Under the pieces are notes generated by a model that made no database searches, was not told the origin of the DNA, and was given only the letters and a program-made list of their open reading frames with translations. This document shows, in pieces, positions 17,452 through 24,804 of a stretch of 64,000 nt of DNA. How positions within the stretch are numbered: position 1 is the stretch's first letter; each line of letters opens with the position of its first letter. Source of the DNA: an uncultured Roseovarius sp. (GTDB taxonomy: Bacteria > Pseudomonadota > Alphaproteobacteria > Rhodobacterales > Rhodobacteraceae); assembly GCA_947503145.1 (NCBI GenBank), contig CANNCP010000001.1, positions 372,001 through 436,000 of the forward strand, in the 5' to 3' direction. Position numbers and translations under genes: made by a program.

Positions 17452-18564
17452 ATGGCCGATGGTCTGAATATGTCGCGGCGCATCCGCCGTACTCCCTACA
17501 CTGATCGCGTTGAACAAGCGGGGGTGCGTGGATATTCTGTTGTGAACCACATGCTGCTGCCCAAAGCGTTTCAGCGCAGTGTTGAAGAAGATTATTGGCA
17601 TCTGCGCGAGTATGTGCAGATTTGGGATGTCTCCTGCCAGCGGCAGGTGCAAATTCAGGGCCCCGATGCCGAACGACTGGTTCAATGGATAACGCCCCGT
17701 AAGATCACCAACGCCAAAGTCGGACAGTGTCTGTATGTGCCCATCGTCGACCACAATGGGGGCCTGATCAATGACCCGGTTCTGCTGAAGCTTGCGGATG
17801 ACCGGTTCTGGCTGTCCATCGCCGATAGTGACGTGTTGCTTTATGTGACTGGCTTGGCATTGGGTATGGGCTATGACGTGCAAATCGACGAGCCCGATGT
17901 GTCGCCTTTGGCCGTACAGGGGCCGTTGGCCGAAGATCTTCTGGTTGATCTGTTTGGCGAGGAACTCCGCCAAGTCGGTTTTTTCAAGTTCGGCATGTTC
18001 GAGTTTCAGGGCACACAGCAACTGATCGCGCGCTCGGGATACTCCCGTCAGGGCGGGTTTGAGATCTATCTTGATGATAGTGCTCTGGGGCCAGTTCTGT
18101 GGGATGCGGTCTGGAAGGTTGGTCAGAACTACAACATCACACCCGGATGCCCCAATTTGATCGACCGCATCGAAGGCGGGTTGTTCTCTTATGGAAACGA
18201 AATGACCCGCGAAAACAATCCGTTAGAGATTGGGCTTGAGAAGTTCTGCAAGCTTGATGGTTCAGTCGACCATATCGCTTTAAAGGCACTGCAACAGATT
18301 GCTGCCGACGGGCCAGCGCGCCAGATCCGGGGTGTGAAATTCGGCGGTCCGGCCGTACCCGCCTGCGCCAAACCTTGGCCTGTTCTCTGCGATGGCACGC
18401 AGGTCGGACAAATCACATCGGGCATCTGGTCTCCTCGTCTTGAAGAGAATGTGGGGATCTCCCTTATTGATCGTGTAGCTTGGACTATAGGTCAGAAGGT
18501 GGAAGTAAAAACACCCGATGGCTTGATGCGCGCTGGTGAGCTCGTGAATTTCCCGATGAATTAG
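17452..18564 (+). CDS. DmdA/GcvT-family tetrahydrofolate-dependent methyltransferase
   Basis: 370 residues, ATG at 17452 after AGGAATTTTATC. Recalled alignment with Pelagibacter DMSP demethylase is strong over the whole length: GVRGYSVVNHMLLP, VQIWDVSCQRQVQI, PIVDHNGGLINDPVLLKL, WLSIADSDVLLYVTGLA, GPGCPNLIERIE-like PGCPNLIDRIEGGLFSYGN. The family moves a methyl or one-carbon unit from substrate to tetrahydrofolate. DMSP is one possibility, but the neighbouring ThDP enzyme, hydrolase and importer are not DMSP genes, so a different methylated substrate is likely. It ends the catabolic operon, about 175 bases before the B12 riboswitch. Confidence 0.85.
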   Translation: MADGLNMSRRIRRTPYTDRVEQAGVRGYSVVNHMLLPKAFQRSVEEDYWHLREYVQIWDVSCQRQVQIQGPDAERLVQWITPRKITNAKVGQCLYVPIVDHNGGLINDPVLLKLADDRFWLSIADSDVLLYVTGLALGMGYDVQIDEPDVSPLAVQGPLAEDLLVDLFGEELRQVGFFKFGMFEFQGTQQLIARSGYSRQGGFEIYLDDSALGPVLWDAVWKVGQNYNITPGCPNLIDRIEGGLFSYGNEMTRENNPLEIGLEKFCKLDGSVDHIALKALQQIAADGPARQIRGVKFGGPAVPACAKPWPVLCDGTQVGQITSGIWSPRLEENVGISLIDRVAWTIGQKVEVKTPDGLMRAGELVNFPMN

Positions 18565-18621
18565 GCTGTTTATCGACAGATAGTTTGGGACCTCAGAGTG
18601 TGCTTTCGTTTGGAGGCTCTG

Positions 18622-18681
18622 ATGGCGGCGCCTATCGAGCTGATTGAGGCATTGGCCAAAACGAGCGTTTTTGGAGGCTGA
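18622..18681 (+). CDS. Possible 19-codon peptide after the DmdA-like gene (speculative)
   Basis: ATG preceded by TGGAGGCTCTG, a well-spaced ribosome site, encodes MAAPIELIEALAKTSVFGG and stops. It lies between the DmdA-like gene and the cobalamin riboswitch. The only support is the ribosome site, so it may be chance. Homology cannot be judged at this length. Confidence 0.15.
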   Translation: MAAPIELIEALAKTSVFGG

Positions 18682-18740
18682 GGACAACTTTTACAAAAAA
18701 ACTGTGGACTTGCGTCTTTTGCGCGATGCTCTATCAAAGT

Positions 18741-18914
18741 GCCTGTCGGTTTCCGCAAGGAATTCAAAGGGAATCCGGAGTCCAGCGTATCGGGCGAACC
18801 GGAACTGTCCCCGCAACTGTAGGCGGCGAGAGATTTGTGATTACGTCACTGTGGTGCGAACCATGGGAAGGCCGCAAATCTTGATGACCCGTTAGTCAGG
18901 AGACCTGCCGACAA
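18741..18914 (+). promoter_or_regulatory. Cobalamin (AdoCbl) riboswitch
   Basis: All consensus blocks are present in order: GGGAATCCGG (18769), GAACTGTCCCCGCAACTGTA, GGGAAGGC, GATGACCCGTTAGTC and the B12 box TCAGGAGACCTGCC. The closing helix is visible as TGTCGG (18744-18749) pairing with CCGACA (18908-18913). It lies upstream of a BtuF-type binding protein, permease and ATPase, and so should shut off B12 uptake when cobalamin is plentiful. The downstream GGGCGGGGGTGCCC hairpin next to AGGGAGG suggests control at translation initiation, which is inferred. TTGCGT-N16-TATCAA just before it (18708 onward) is a weak promoter candidate. Confidence 0.95.
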
Positions 18915-18959
18915 GCAACTGAAACGCGTTCCGGGCGGGGGTGCCCAGGGAGGTATCGA

Positions 18960-19127
18960 ATGAAGCTTGTCCAGCAGAGCCTTGCGGCAATTGCACCTGC
19001 CAGAACACGCGCCATAGCGCGTGTCAGCCCATGGACTTGCACCGGGTTATTTTCTGGTTCGACCTTCTCTTTTCCCTCTTCGGTCGCTTCATCCTCCGGA
19101 GAGAGACGATGCATACAAAAACCGTGA
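18960..19127 (+). CDS. Possible leader peptide coupled to the B12 transporter genes (55 codons)
   Basis: ATG at 18960 follows AGGGAGG with five bases spacing, directly in the riboswitch expression platform. The predicted peptide (MKLVQQSLAAIAPARTRAIA...) is Ser/Pro-rich with no recognised family. Its stop (19125-19127) lies just past the start of the binding-protein gene at 19109, so ribosomes leaving it could re-initiate there. The strong ribosome site and overlap are direct observations; a function as leader is inferred. It may merely be chance ORF in the untranslated leader. Confidence 0.35.
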   Translation: MKLVQQSLAAIAPARTRAIARVSPWTCTGLFSGSTFSFPSSVASSSGERRCIQKP

Positions 19128-20119
19128 AAGCAGCCCTTCTGGGCGCGGTGGCCTTTGCGCTGCCTGCTCATGCTGATACGGCTTATCCCCTGAACCTCAG
19201 TAATTGCGGGGTTGACCTTACCTTTGAGGAAGCCCCTGAAAGTGTCGTTTCGGTCGGTCAGGCTGGAACTGAAATTCTGTATTCGCTGGGTCTTGGCGAC
19301 AAGGTGACAGGCACGGCCGTCTGGTTTACCAGTGTGCTCCCCGAATTTGCCGATCTGAATGCGGATGTTGAGCGGTTGGCCGACAATGACCCGAGCTTTG
19401 AGTCAGTGGTCGCAAAACGCTCGGATCTGGTGACCGTGCAATATGAGTGGCACATTGGTCCTCAAGGCATCATCGCCACGCGTGAGCAGTTCTCGGATGT
19501 TGGCATTCCGACTTACGTTCTGCCCGCCGATTGCTGGGCAAAGGACAATACTAGGGGGTCCGACGGCACGCGTTCGGCATTGTTCGATATGGAAAGCATC
19601 CATGCCGGCGTGACCGAGCTTGCGCAGATATTCAATGTGCCGGAAAAAGGCGAGGCGCTCGTCGCTGACCTGATGGCGCGCGAGGCAGCGGTGATCGACA
19701 AGGCCAAGGCGCTGGATATGGCTGATGCTTCTGCGGTGTTCTGGTTCTCATCAGCAGAGATGGACATCGATCCCTATGTCGCGGGTGCCAAGGGCGCGCC
19801 CGGCTATATGATGGAAAAGCTGGGCCTGAGAAATGTGGTTGAAAGCGATGAGGAATGGCCAACCGTTAGTTGGGAAAGCATTGCCCGCGCCAATCCATCC
19901 ATCATCGTGCTCGCCCGAATGGAGCGCCGCCGGTTCTCTGCAGACGATGTGGAAGAGAAGCTGGAGCTCCTGAAGTCCGATCCGGTGGCCAGCCAGATGG
20001 ACGCGGTGAAAAATGACCGGATTGTCATTCTTGACGGTCATTCTATGGACCCCTCAATCCGCAATGTGGCTGCTTTGGAAACCTTGGTGGAGGCGCTGCA
20101 AGCGTTCGATCTGAGGTGA
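19109..20119 (+). CDS. btuF: Cobalamin ABC transporter substrate-binding protein (BtuF-like)
   Basis: 336 residues from the ATG at 19109, which follows CCGGAGAGAGACG and gives a signal peptide (KTVKAALLGAVAFALPAHA). The mature protein has the class III binding-protein form: SVVSVGQAGTEILYSLGLGDKVTGTA, a long linking helix, and ERLADNDPSFESVVAKRSDLV. Such proteins bind B12, haem or siderophores. The riboswitch directly upstream makes B12 or another corrinoid the likely ligand; iron chelates are less likely. The permease gene overlaps the stop (GTGA). Confidence 0.85.
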   Translation: MHTKTVKAALLGAVAFALPAHADTAYPLNLSNCGVDLTFEEAPESVVSVGQAGTEILYSLGLGDKVTGTAVWFTSVLPEFADLNADVERLADNDPSFESVVAKRSDLVTVQYEWHIGPQGIIATREQFSDVGIPTYVLPADCWAKDNTRGSDGTRSALFDMESIHAGVTELAQIFNVPEKGEALVADLMAREAAVIDKAKALDMADASAVFWFSSAEMDIDPYVAGAKGAPGYMMEKLGLRNVVESDEEWPTVSWESIARANPSIIVLARMERRRFSADDVEEKLELLKSDPVASQMDAVKNDRIVILDGHSMDPSIRNVAALETLVEALQAFDLR

Positions 20120-21183
20120 GCAGTTTGGTGGCTTCTGGCGTGATTCCGCGTGTGACTTTGCTGGGTACGCTGCTGCGGCCCTTGTTGCTGTGGGGCGTGC
20201 CGGGGGCCATCATTCTTTTTGGGGCGATCCTTGCTGGGATTGTCATTGGCGAAACACCGCTGCCGTTTTCGATGGTGGCGGCGGTAATTGCCAACAATCT
20301 ATGGGGTGCCGGATATGAGGTCGACCTGATCGACGCTGGCATCATCTGGAGCTACCGTTTGCCGCGCACGTTGGTCGCGGCGGCTTGTGGTGCCGGCTTG
20401 GCCCTGTCGGGGGTAGTGTTGCAGGCCTTGGTGCGCAACGCGCTGGCTGATCCCTACCTGCTGGGCGTGTCTGCGGGGGCATCGACTGGGGCGGTCGCGG
20501 TGACGATCCTTGGGCTGGGTGGCGGAATGATCGGCATTTCGGGCGGTGCATTCGTAGGGGCCGTCCTGGCGTTCGGGATGGTTGCCGCATTGGCCCGCGC
20601 GGCGGGGGGTGGCTCGGCCCAACTGGTACTGGCGGGGGTTGCAGGGTCACAGCTTTTCAATGCGCTGACGTCATTTCTCATTGCTAAATCAGCTAACGCC
20701 GAACAGGCGCGCGGCATCATGTTCTGGCTGCTGGGCAATCTTTCTGGGGTGCGTTGGCCCGATGTCTGGCTTGCATTTCCGGCCACGGGGCTGGGCCTAT
20801 TGATCTGTCTGTCATTCGTGCGTTCGATGGATGCGTTTTCCTTTGGTGCGAATGCTGCTGCCTCGCTTGGGGTTTCAGTGCGGCGGGTGCAGTTGGTGCT
20901 GATCGGCATGGCCACGCTGATGACAGCCACCATGGTGAGCCTTGTGGGCTCCATCGGATTTGTCGGGCTGGTCGTTCCGCATTCGATGCGTTTTGTCGTA
21001 GGTCCGCGTCATGCACGGCTGATACCCGCCTCGGCGCTGGCAGGGTCGGTGTTTCTGATTGCGGCCGATATCGTCTCTCGCATATTGATCCCCGGGCAGG
21101 TGATCCCGATTGGTGTGGTAACGGCGCTTGTTGGCGCACCCGGTTTTGCACTGATCTTGATCCACAACCGGAGGCGGTTATGA
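20116..21183 (+). CDS. btuC: Cobalamin ABC transporter permease (BtuC/FecCD family)
   Basis: 355 residues, GTG start overlapping the previous stop. FecCD-family features: RLPRTLVAAACGAGLALSGVVLQALVRNALADPYLLGVSAGAS and VGFVGLVVPHSMRFVVGPRHA near the C-terminus, with about ten hydrophobic segments between. It forms the homodimeric inner-membrane channel of the corrinoid importer. Overlap with the ATPase gene is four bases (ATGA). Confidence 0.9.
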   Translation: MSSLVASGVIPRVTLLGTLLRPLLLWGVPGAIILFGAILAGIVIGETPLPFSMVAAVIANNLWGAGYEVDLIDAGIIWSYRLPRTLVAAACGAGLALSGVVLQALVRNALADPYLLGVSAGASTGAVAVTILGLGGGMIGISGGAFVGAVLAFGMVAALARAAGGGSAQLVLAGVAGSQLFNALTSFLIAKSANAEQARGIMFWLLGNLSGVRWPDVWLAFPATGLGLLICLSFVRSMDAFSFGANAAASLGVSVRRVQLVLIGMATLMTATMVSLVGSIGFVGLVVPHSMRFVVGPRHARLIPASALAGSVFLIAADIVSRILIPGQVIPIGVVTALVGAPGFALILIHNRRRL

Positions 21184-21947
21184 GGCTGGCAGCTACGGCG
21201 CTTGGCTGGGCGGCAGGCCCACGCCAGATCGTGTCAGATGTAACGGTCGATATTGCGCCCGGTGAAACTTTTGGTCTGATCGGGCCGAATGGTTCAGGTA
21301 AATCCACGCTATTGCGCCTGATGGCGGGGCTGGTGCCACGTGCGCAAGGCGCAGTGAAGCTGAATGATGACCCGCTCCCGAAATTACCCCGTCAGGAAGT
21401 CGCCCGGCGCATCGCCTTCGTGGAGCAGCAGGTCGAGACATCCGATGCGCTGAGCGTGCGCGACGTGGTGGAGCTGGGCCGCACGCCGTGGCTGTCGACA
21501 CTTGCGCCGTTTGGCCCGAAAGACGCCAAAATCGTGTGCGGTGCGCTGGAAATGGTCGGGATGGCGGACCGGATGACGCAGGGGTGGTCCACGCTGTCAG
21601 GCGGCGAGCGTCAGCGGGTGCAGATCGCCCGCGCACTTGCGCAGCGCCCCCGCCTTTTATTGCTGGACGAGCCGACAAACCATCTGGACATTCATCACCA
21701 GCTTGCCCTGTTGCGGCTGGTCAGTCGTTTGCCGGTGACCGTGGTTTTGGCGCTGCATGATCTGAACCAGGCGATGAATTGTGACAGGCTGGGCGTGATG
21801 GAGGGCGGGCACCTTGTCGCCTGCGGCGCTCCCGCCGAGGTGCTGACCCCCGAACGCCTCGCCACCATTTTTCGCGTCCGCGCTACGGCGCTGCGCGACC
21901 CCACCGACAACGCCATCCTGTTTCGCTTCCACTGTCTTGAAGAGTAA
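21180..21947 (+). CDS. btuD: Cobalamin ABC transporter ATPase (BtuD/FecE family)
   Basis: 255 residues; the ATG at 21180 overlaps the permease stop and is clearly the start (MRLAATALGWAAG), although the frame is open further upstream inside btuC. Walker A GPNGSGKST, signature LSGGERQRVQIARAL, Walker B LLLLDEPTNHLD and the switch His in VVLALHDLNQAM are all present. It energises corrinoid import. The pseudoazurin gene begins three bases after its stop. Confidence 0.92.
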   Translation: MRLAATALGWAAGPRQIVSDVTVDIAPGETFGLIGPNGSGKSTLLRLMAGLVPRAQGAVKLNDDPLPKLPRQEVARRIAFVEQQVETSDALSVRDVVELGRTPWLSTLAPFGPKDAKIVCGALEMVGMADRMTQGWSTLSGGERQRVQIARALAQRPRLLLLDEPTNHLDIHHQLALLRLVSRLPVTVVLALHDLNQAMNCDRLGVMEGGHLVACGAPAEVLTPERLATIFRVRATALRDPTDNAILFRFHCLEE

Positions 21948-21950
21948 CTC

Positions 21951-22370
21951 ATGAAAACTGTCCTTTTTTCCCTAATCCTGCTGACCACAACCCCCGCGCT
22001 TGCCGAAATACACGAGGTTCGGATGTTCAACCGCAATGATCGCGGTGCGATGATTTATGAGCCTGATTTTCTGCAAATCGAACCGGGTGATCAGGTCCGC
22101 TTTATCCCTGAACAGTCCAGCCATAACGCCGCCACGATCGAGGGCATGATCCCCCAAGGTGCAGAGCCGTTTAAAAGTAATATAAACGAAGATTTCACAA
22201 CCACCCTGACCGTGCCGGGCACCTACGGCATCAAATGCAGTCCGCATTTTGCCATGGGCATGGTGATGTTAATCGAGGTGGGCGAAGGCGCTGAGGTCGC
22301 GTTCCCTGAGGATCTGCCCAAACGAGCCACTGAACGGTTCGAAGCGATCAGGGCAGCAAGCACCGAATGA
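21951..22370 (+). CDS. Pseudoazurin (type 1 copper protein)
   Basis: 139 residues: signal peptide MKTVLFSLILLTTTPALA, then a cupredoxin domain. Type 1 copper ligands are visible: His in EQSSHNAATIEG, Cys and His in KCSPHFAMGM, and Met in the same loop. Pseudoazurins carry electrons in the periplasm, classically to nitrite or nitrous oxide reductase; none is in this window. It follows the B12 ATPase by only three bases, so it probably shares the riboswitch-controlled transcript, an unusual pairing. Length is normal for the family. Confidence 0.92.
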   Translation: MKTVLFSLILLTTTPALAEIHEVRMFNRNDRGAMIYEPDFLQIEPGDQVRFIPEQSSHNAATIEGMIPQGAEPFKSNINEDFTTTLTVPGTYGIKCSPHFAMGMVMLIEVGEGAEVAFPEDLPKRATERFEAIRAASTE

Positions 22371-22459
22371 CTGCGAACCACGATCTGCTTAGGGTATCCG
22401 CGATATACCTAGTAAGGATCTAATCCTTATGCAGCAATCAGATGCGTGTAAGGGGACAC

Positions 22460-23713
22460 TTAAGAGTTTTTCAAAGCGTCAAACACTTCATTCGTTACCA
22501 TCCTCCATGTTCTTAATTGCGGCTTAGCATCAGAAATTTTTCTTTTCAAAGAATAATAGTATTCACTATCCTCAAAAAGTTGAACCATACATTTAGACAA
22601 CGCTTCCTGATCATTTGAACCAAAATACAATCCAAGGTTACCGCAAACCTCCCTCAATACAGGTATATCCGAACAGATGGCGGGCGTGCCGCACCAGAGC
22701 GCTTCACCTGCGGGTAACCCCCAGCCTTCTATGTGGCTTGGAAGGATCACTCCTCGCGCCCCTTCATAGAGACGCTTGAGGTCCGTTTCATTGGGATTTG
22801 CAATCATCTCGACATAGTGGGCTATCGCCTTATACTTTTCGCTTTTTAAGGCTTGGATCGTACGTTTTCGAATTGCTCCCGCCAAAACAAGTATTGGGGG
22901 ATCAACCAACTTAGATAGGTGGTCAAGATATGCATCAAGAACAACATCTAAGTTTTTACGACCGAGCATAGTGCCAACCATCAAAAAGTAAGGTTTTTGC
23001 GGGAGGTCAATCTGAATATCTTCCCCACTTTCCAAGAATTCATGAACAAGGGGAACAGCGGTTATACGTTGCGATTTTGGGAAATGCCCTGCCGCACAAT
23101 AAGCTTCTATATCGTCTTTTGTGAATTGAGAGTTTGCAATTTGATGGTGGGAGTTTTCGAGCAGAAAGTTGTTGTCATGATAAAAGTTATTGCAAAAAAT
23201 GGTTGCTTTGATCCCACCGAAATCATGCAGCGGGATAAGATCATGCAGCATCGGCACGACTTCAACATTTTGCATTTGGCGCTTGATCGTCATGATCATA
23301 TTCGAAATCAGCTTAGGTCGAGCCGCCGAATAAAAGACACCATCGCTCATATCCACGTTTTCGAGAACGCCATGATGTGCTTTCCAGCGCCTCAAGTTTA
23401 TCCTACGTATGAACGGTGAAAGTATTCTGGTTAAAAAGGAACCTGCATCCTTGCGATAGATGCGCTCTCGATATCGAGTTGTTTGTATTTCCGGCAAGTC
23501 GAAAACGAACTTTCTTCGCAAGTCCTCAAGATTGATGTGAATACGAAAAAACTTATCGTGATCTTGAGAATGGAATACGAAAACGGTTTCAGGGAATTCC
23601 ACTGCCGCGCACTTTGCAACTTCAACAACGACACGAGCGATACCATAATAGCTAAATTTCCCGCCCCCTACAGTCATTAATTCTGTCAAATCATAATAAA
23701 TTTTTTTCATCAC
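22460..23713 (-). CDS. Glycosyltransferase family 4 protein, AT-rich
   Basis: 417 residues (start 23713 or the next codon, also ATG). The C-terminal half is a GT-B nucleotide-sugar domain: KPYFLMVGTMLGRKNLDVVLDAY starts it, and GVILPSHIEGWGLPAGEALWCGTPAIC carries the E-X7-E motif of family 4. The N-terminal half has YYGIARVVVEVAK. It probably adds a sugar to a surface polysaccharide. The coding sequence is visibly AT-richer than its neighbours, with many AAA/TTT codons, suggesting recent transfer. It stands alone, without other polysaccharide genes. Confidence 0.85.
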   Translation of the reverse strand: MMKKIYYDLTELMTVGGGKFSYYGIARVVVEVAKCAAVEFPETVFVFHSQDHDKFFRIHINLEDLRRKFVFDLPEIQTTRYRERIYRKDAGSFLTRILSPFIRRINLRRWKAHHGVLENVDMSDGVFYSAARPKLISNMIMTIKRQMQNVEVVPMLHDLIPLHDFGGIKATIFCNNFYHDNNFLLENSHHQIANSQFTKDDIEAYCAAGHFPKSQRITAVPLVHEFLESGEDIQIDLPQKPYFLMVGTMLGRKNLDVVLDAYLDHLSKLVDPPILVLAGAIRKRTIQALKSEKYKAIAHYVEMIANPNETDLKRLYEGARGVILPSHIEGWGLPAGEALWCGTPAICSDIPVLREVCGNLGLYFGSNDQEALSKCMVQLFEDSEYYYSLKRKISDAKPQLRTWRMVTNEVFDALKNS

Positions 23714-23782
23714 CCCTCAAAGAATAGATGCCGGTTCAATCGGAAAATTTGTATTTTACTAAAGGACACTTTACAAGCATTG

Positions 23783-24660
23783 GAGCGTGTTGCAATCTTT
23801 CCGTTTCAGGCTTCCCATGATGCTTGATCCGTGATTGCTTGTCTGTATGGCGGATATGGGGGTCAGTGATGGGCAAGCCACATCCTATGGTGCCTCACAA
23901 ACGTGTTGTCGCGTTTGTGGAGGAAGGGCATTCGCGGCGCGGTTCCGGGTTTCGGTGGAATTCGTCAACGACATGGTGATCTTGAAATGCAAGACGGGCG
24001 GGCTGGCCCCCCGCGTCCAAGGCTGACACACAAAAAAAGACCTGCAAGCCGTCGAACAAAAGCGGCCTGAGATCCGGCAGGCACGCCATATCTGGATCAC
24101 ACGACGCCAACCATTCATGCGCAACCGATTGACGCGTATTGGCTTTATCGACGAGACCTCGCTGAAGACGAACATGGCCAAGACCACCGGATGGTCTCCC
24201 AGAGGCGCGCGCCTCGTCGACCATGCGCCCTTCGGCCACTGGAACACCCAGACATTCATCGCCGCCCTGCGCCACGATCGGCTGGATGCGCCCTGGGTGA
24301 TCGACGGCGCCATGAATCGCGAACTGTTCGAACTCTATGTTGAGACCCAACTAGCCCCGACCCTGCGACCGGGCGACGTGATCATACTCGACAACCTGTC
24401 ATCCCATAAGAGCTCCAAGGCAGCGGCGACCATGAGGGCTGTCGGCGCGTGGTTCCTGTTCTTTCCACCCTACAGCCCCGACCTGAACCCTATCGAAATG
24501 GCGTTCGCCAAGCTCAAGGCCCTGATCCGCAGAGCCGCCGCCCGGACATATGACGAGCTATGGCGGGCCGTCGGCCATGTCTGCGACCTCTTCACTGAAG
24601 ACGAATGCTACAACATCTTCAAAGCGGCTGGCTATGAAACCGATTAAACGCAACGCACTC
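23783..24660 (+). mobile_element. IS630-family element, internally deleted
   Basis: The ends carry an inverted repeat GAG(C/T)G(T/C)GTTGC: GAGCGTGTTGC at 23783 and GCAACGCACTC at 24650-24660. Between them lies a broken transposase (listed separately). The element sits between an AT-rich glycosyltransferase and tRNA-Thr. The TA duplication expected for IS630 is not clear at the left edge. Confidence 0.75.
23869..24647 (+). pseudogene. IS630 transposase, frameshifted and deleted
   Basis: The N-terminal start is readable as MGKPHPMVPHKRVVAFVEEG, after which the frame shifts; RFRVSVEFVNDMVILKCKTGG continues in another frame. A deletion then joins LAPRVQG to the THKKDLQA region with a further slip in an A-run near 24035. 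From 24117 a clean 176-codon frame holds the DDE catalytic domain: GFIDETSLKT, VIILDNLSSHKS, PYSPDLNPIEMAFAKLK. The helix-turn-helix linker region is lost, so the element should be inactive unless supplied in trans. Confidence 0.88.
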
Positions 24661-24672
24661 TAATCTAAAAAA

Positions 24673-24748
24673 TGGTGCCCCCACACGGACTCGAACCGCG
24701 GACCTACTGATTACAAATCAGTTGCTCTACCAGCTGAGCTATAGGGGC
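24673..24748 (-). tRNA. tRNA-Thr(TGT)
   Basis: 76 bases including encoded CCA. Acceptor GCCCCTA pairs with TGGGGGC; D arm AGCTCAGCTGGTAGAGC; anticodon stem ACTGA/TCAGT around loop TTTGTAA (anticodon TGT); T arm GGTTCGAGTCC. The 3' end faces the IS630 element and glycosyltransferase, a usual position for integrated DNA. Confidence 0.97.
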
Positions 24749-24804
24749 AACGGGGTCCGATTAGCAGCCGGGCGTGCGCTTGGCAAGATGCGGCTTGCGG
24801 GGTT

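Noticed and set aside
22371-24672. Integrase-made island with a duplicated tRNA-Thr end
   Set aside because: No copy of the tRNA 3' end was seen near 22.4 kb and no integrase gene is present, so only a loose foreign island is claimed.
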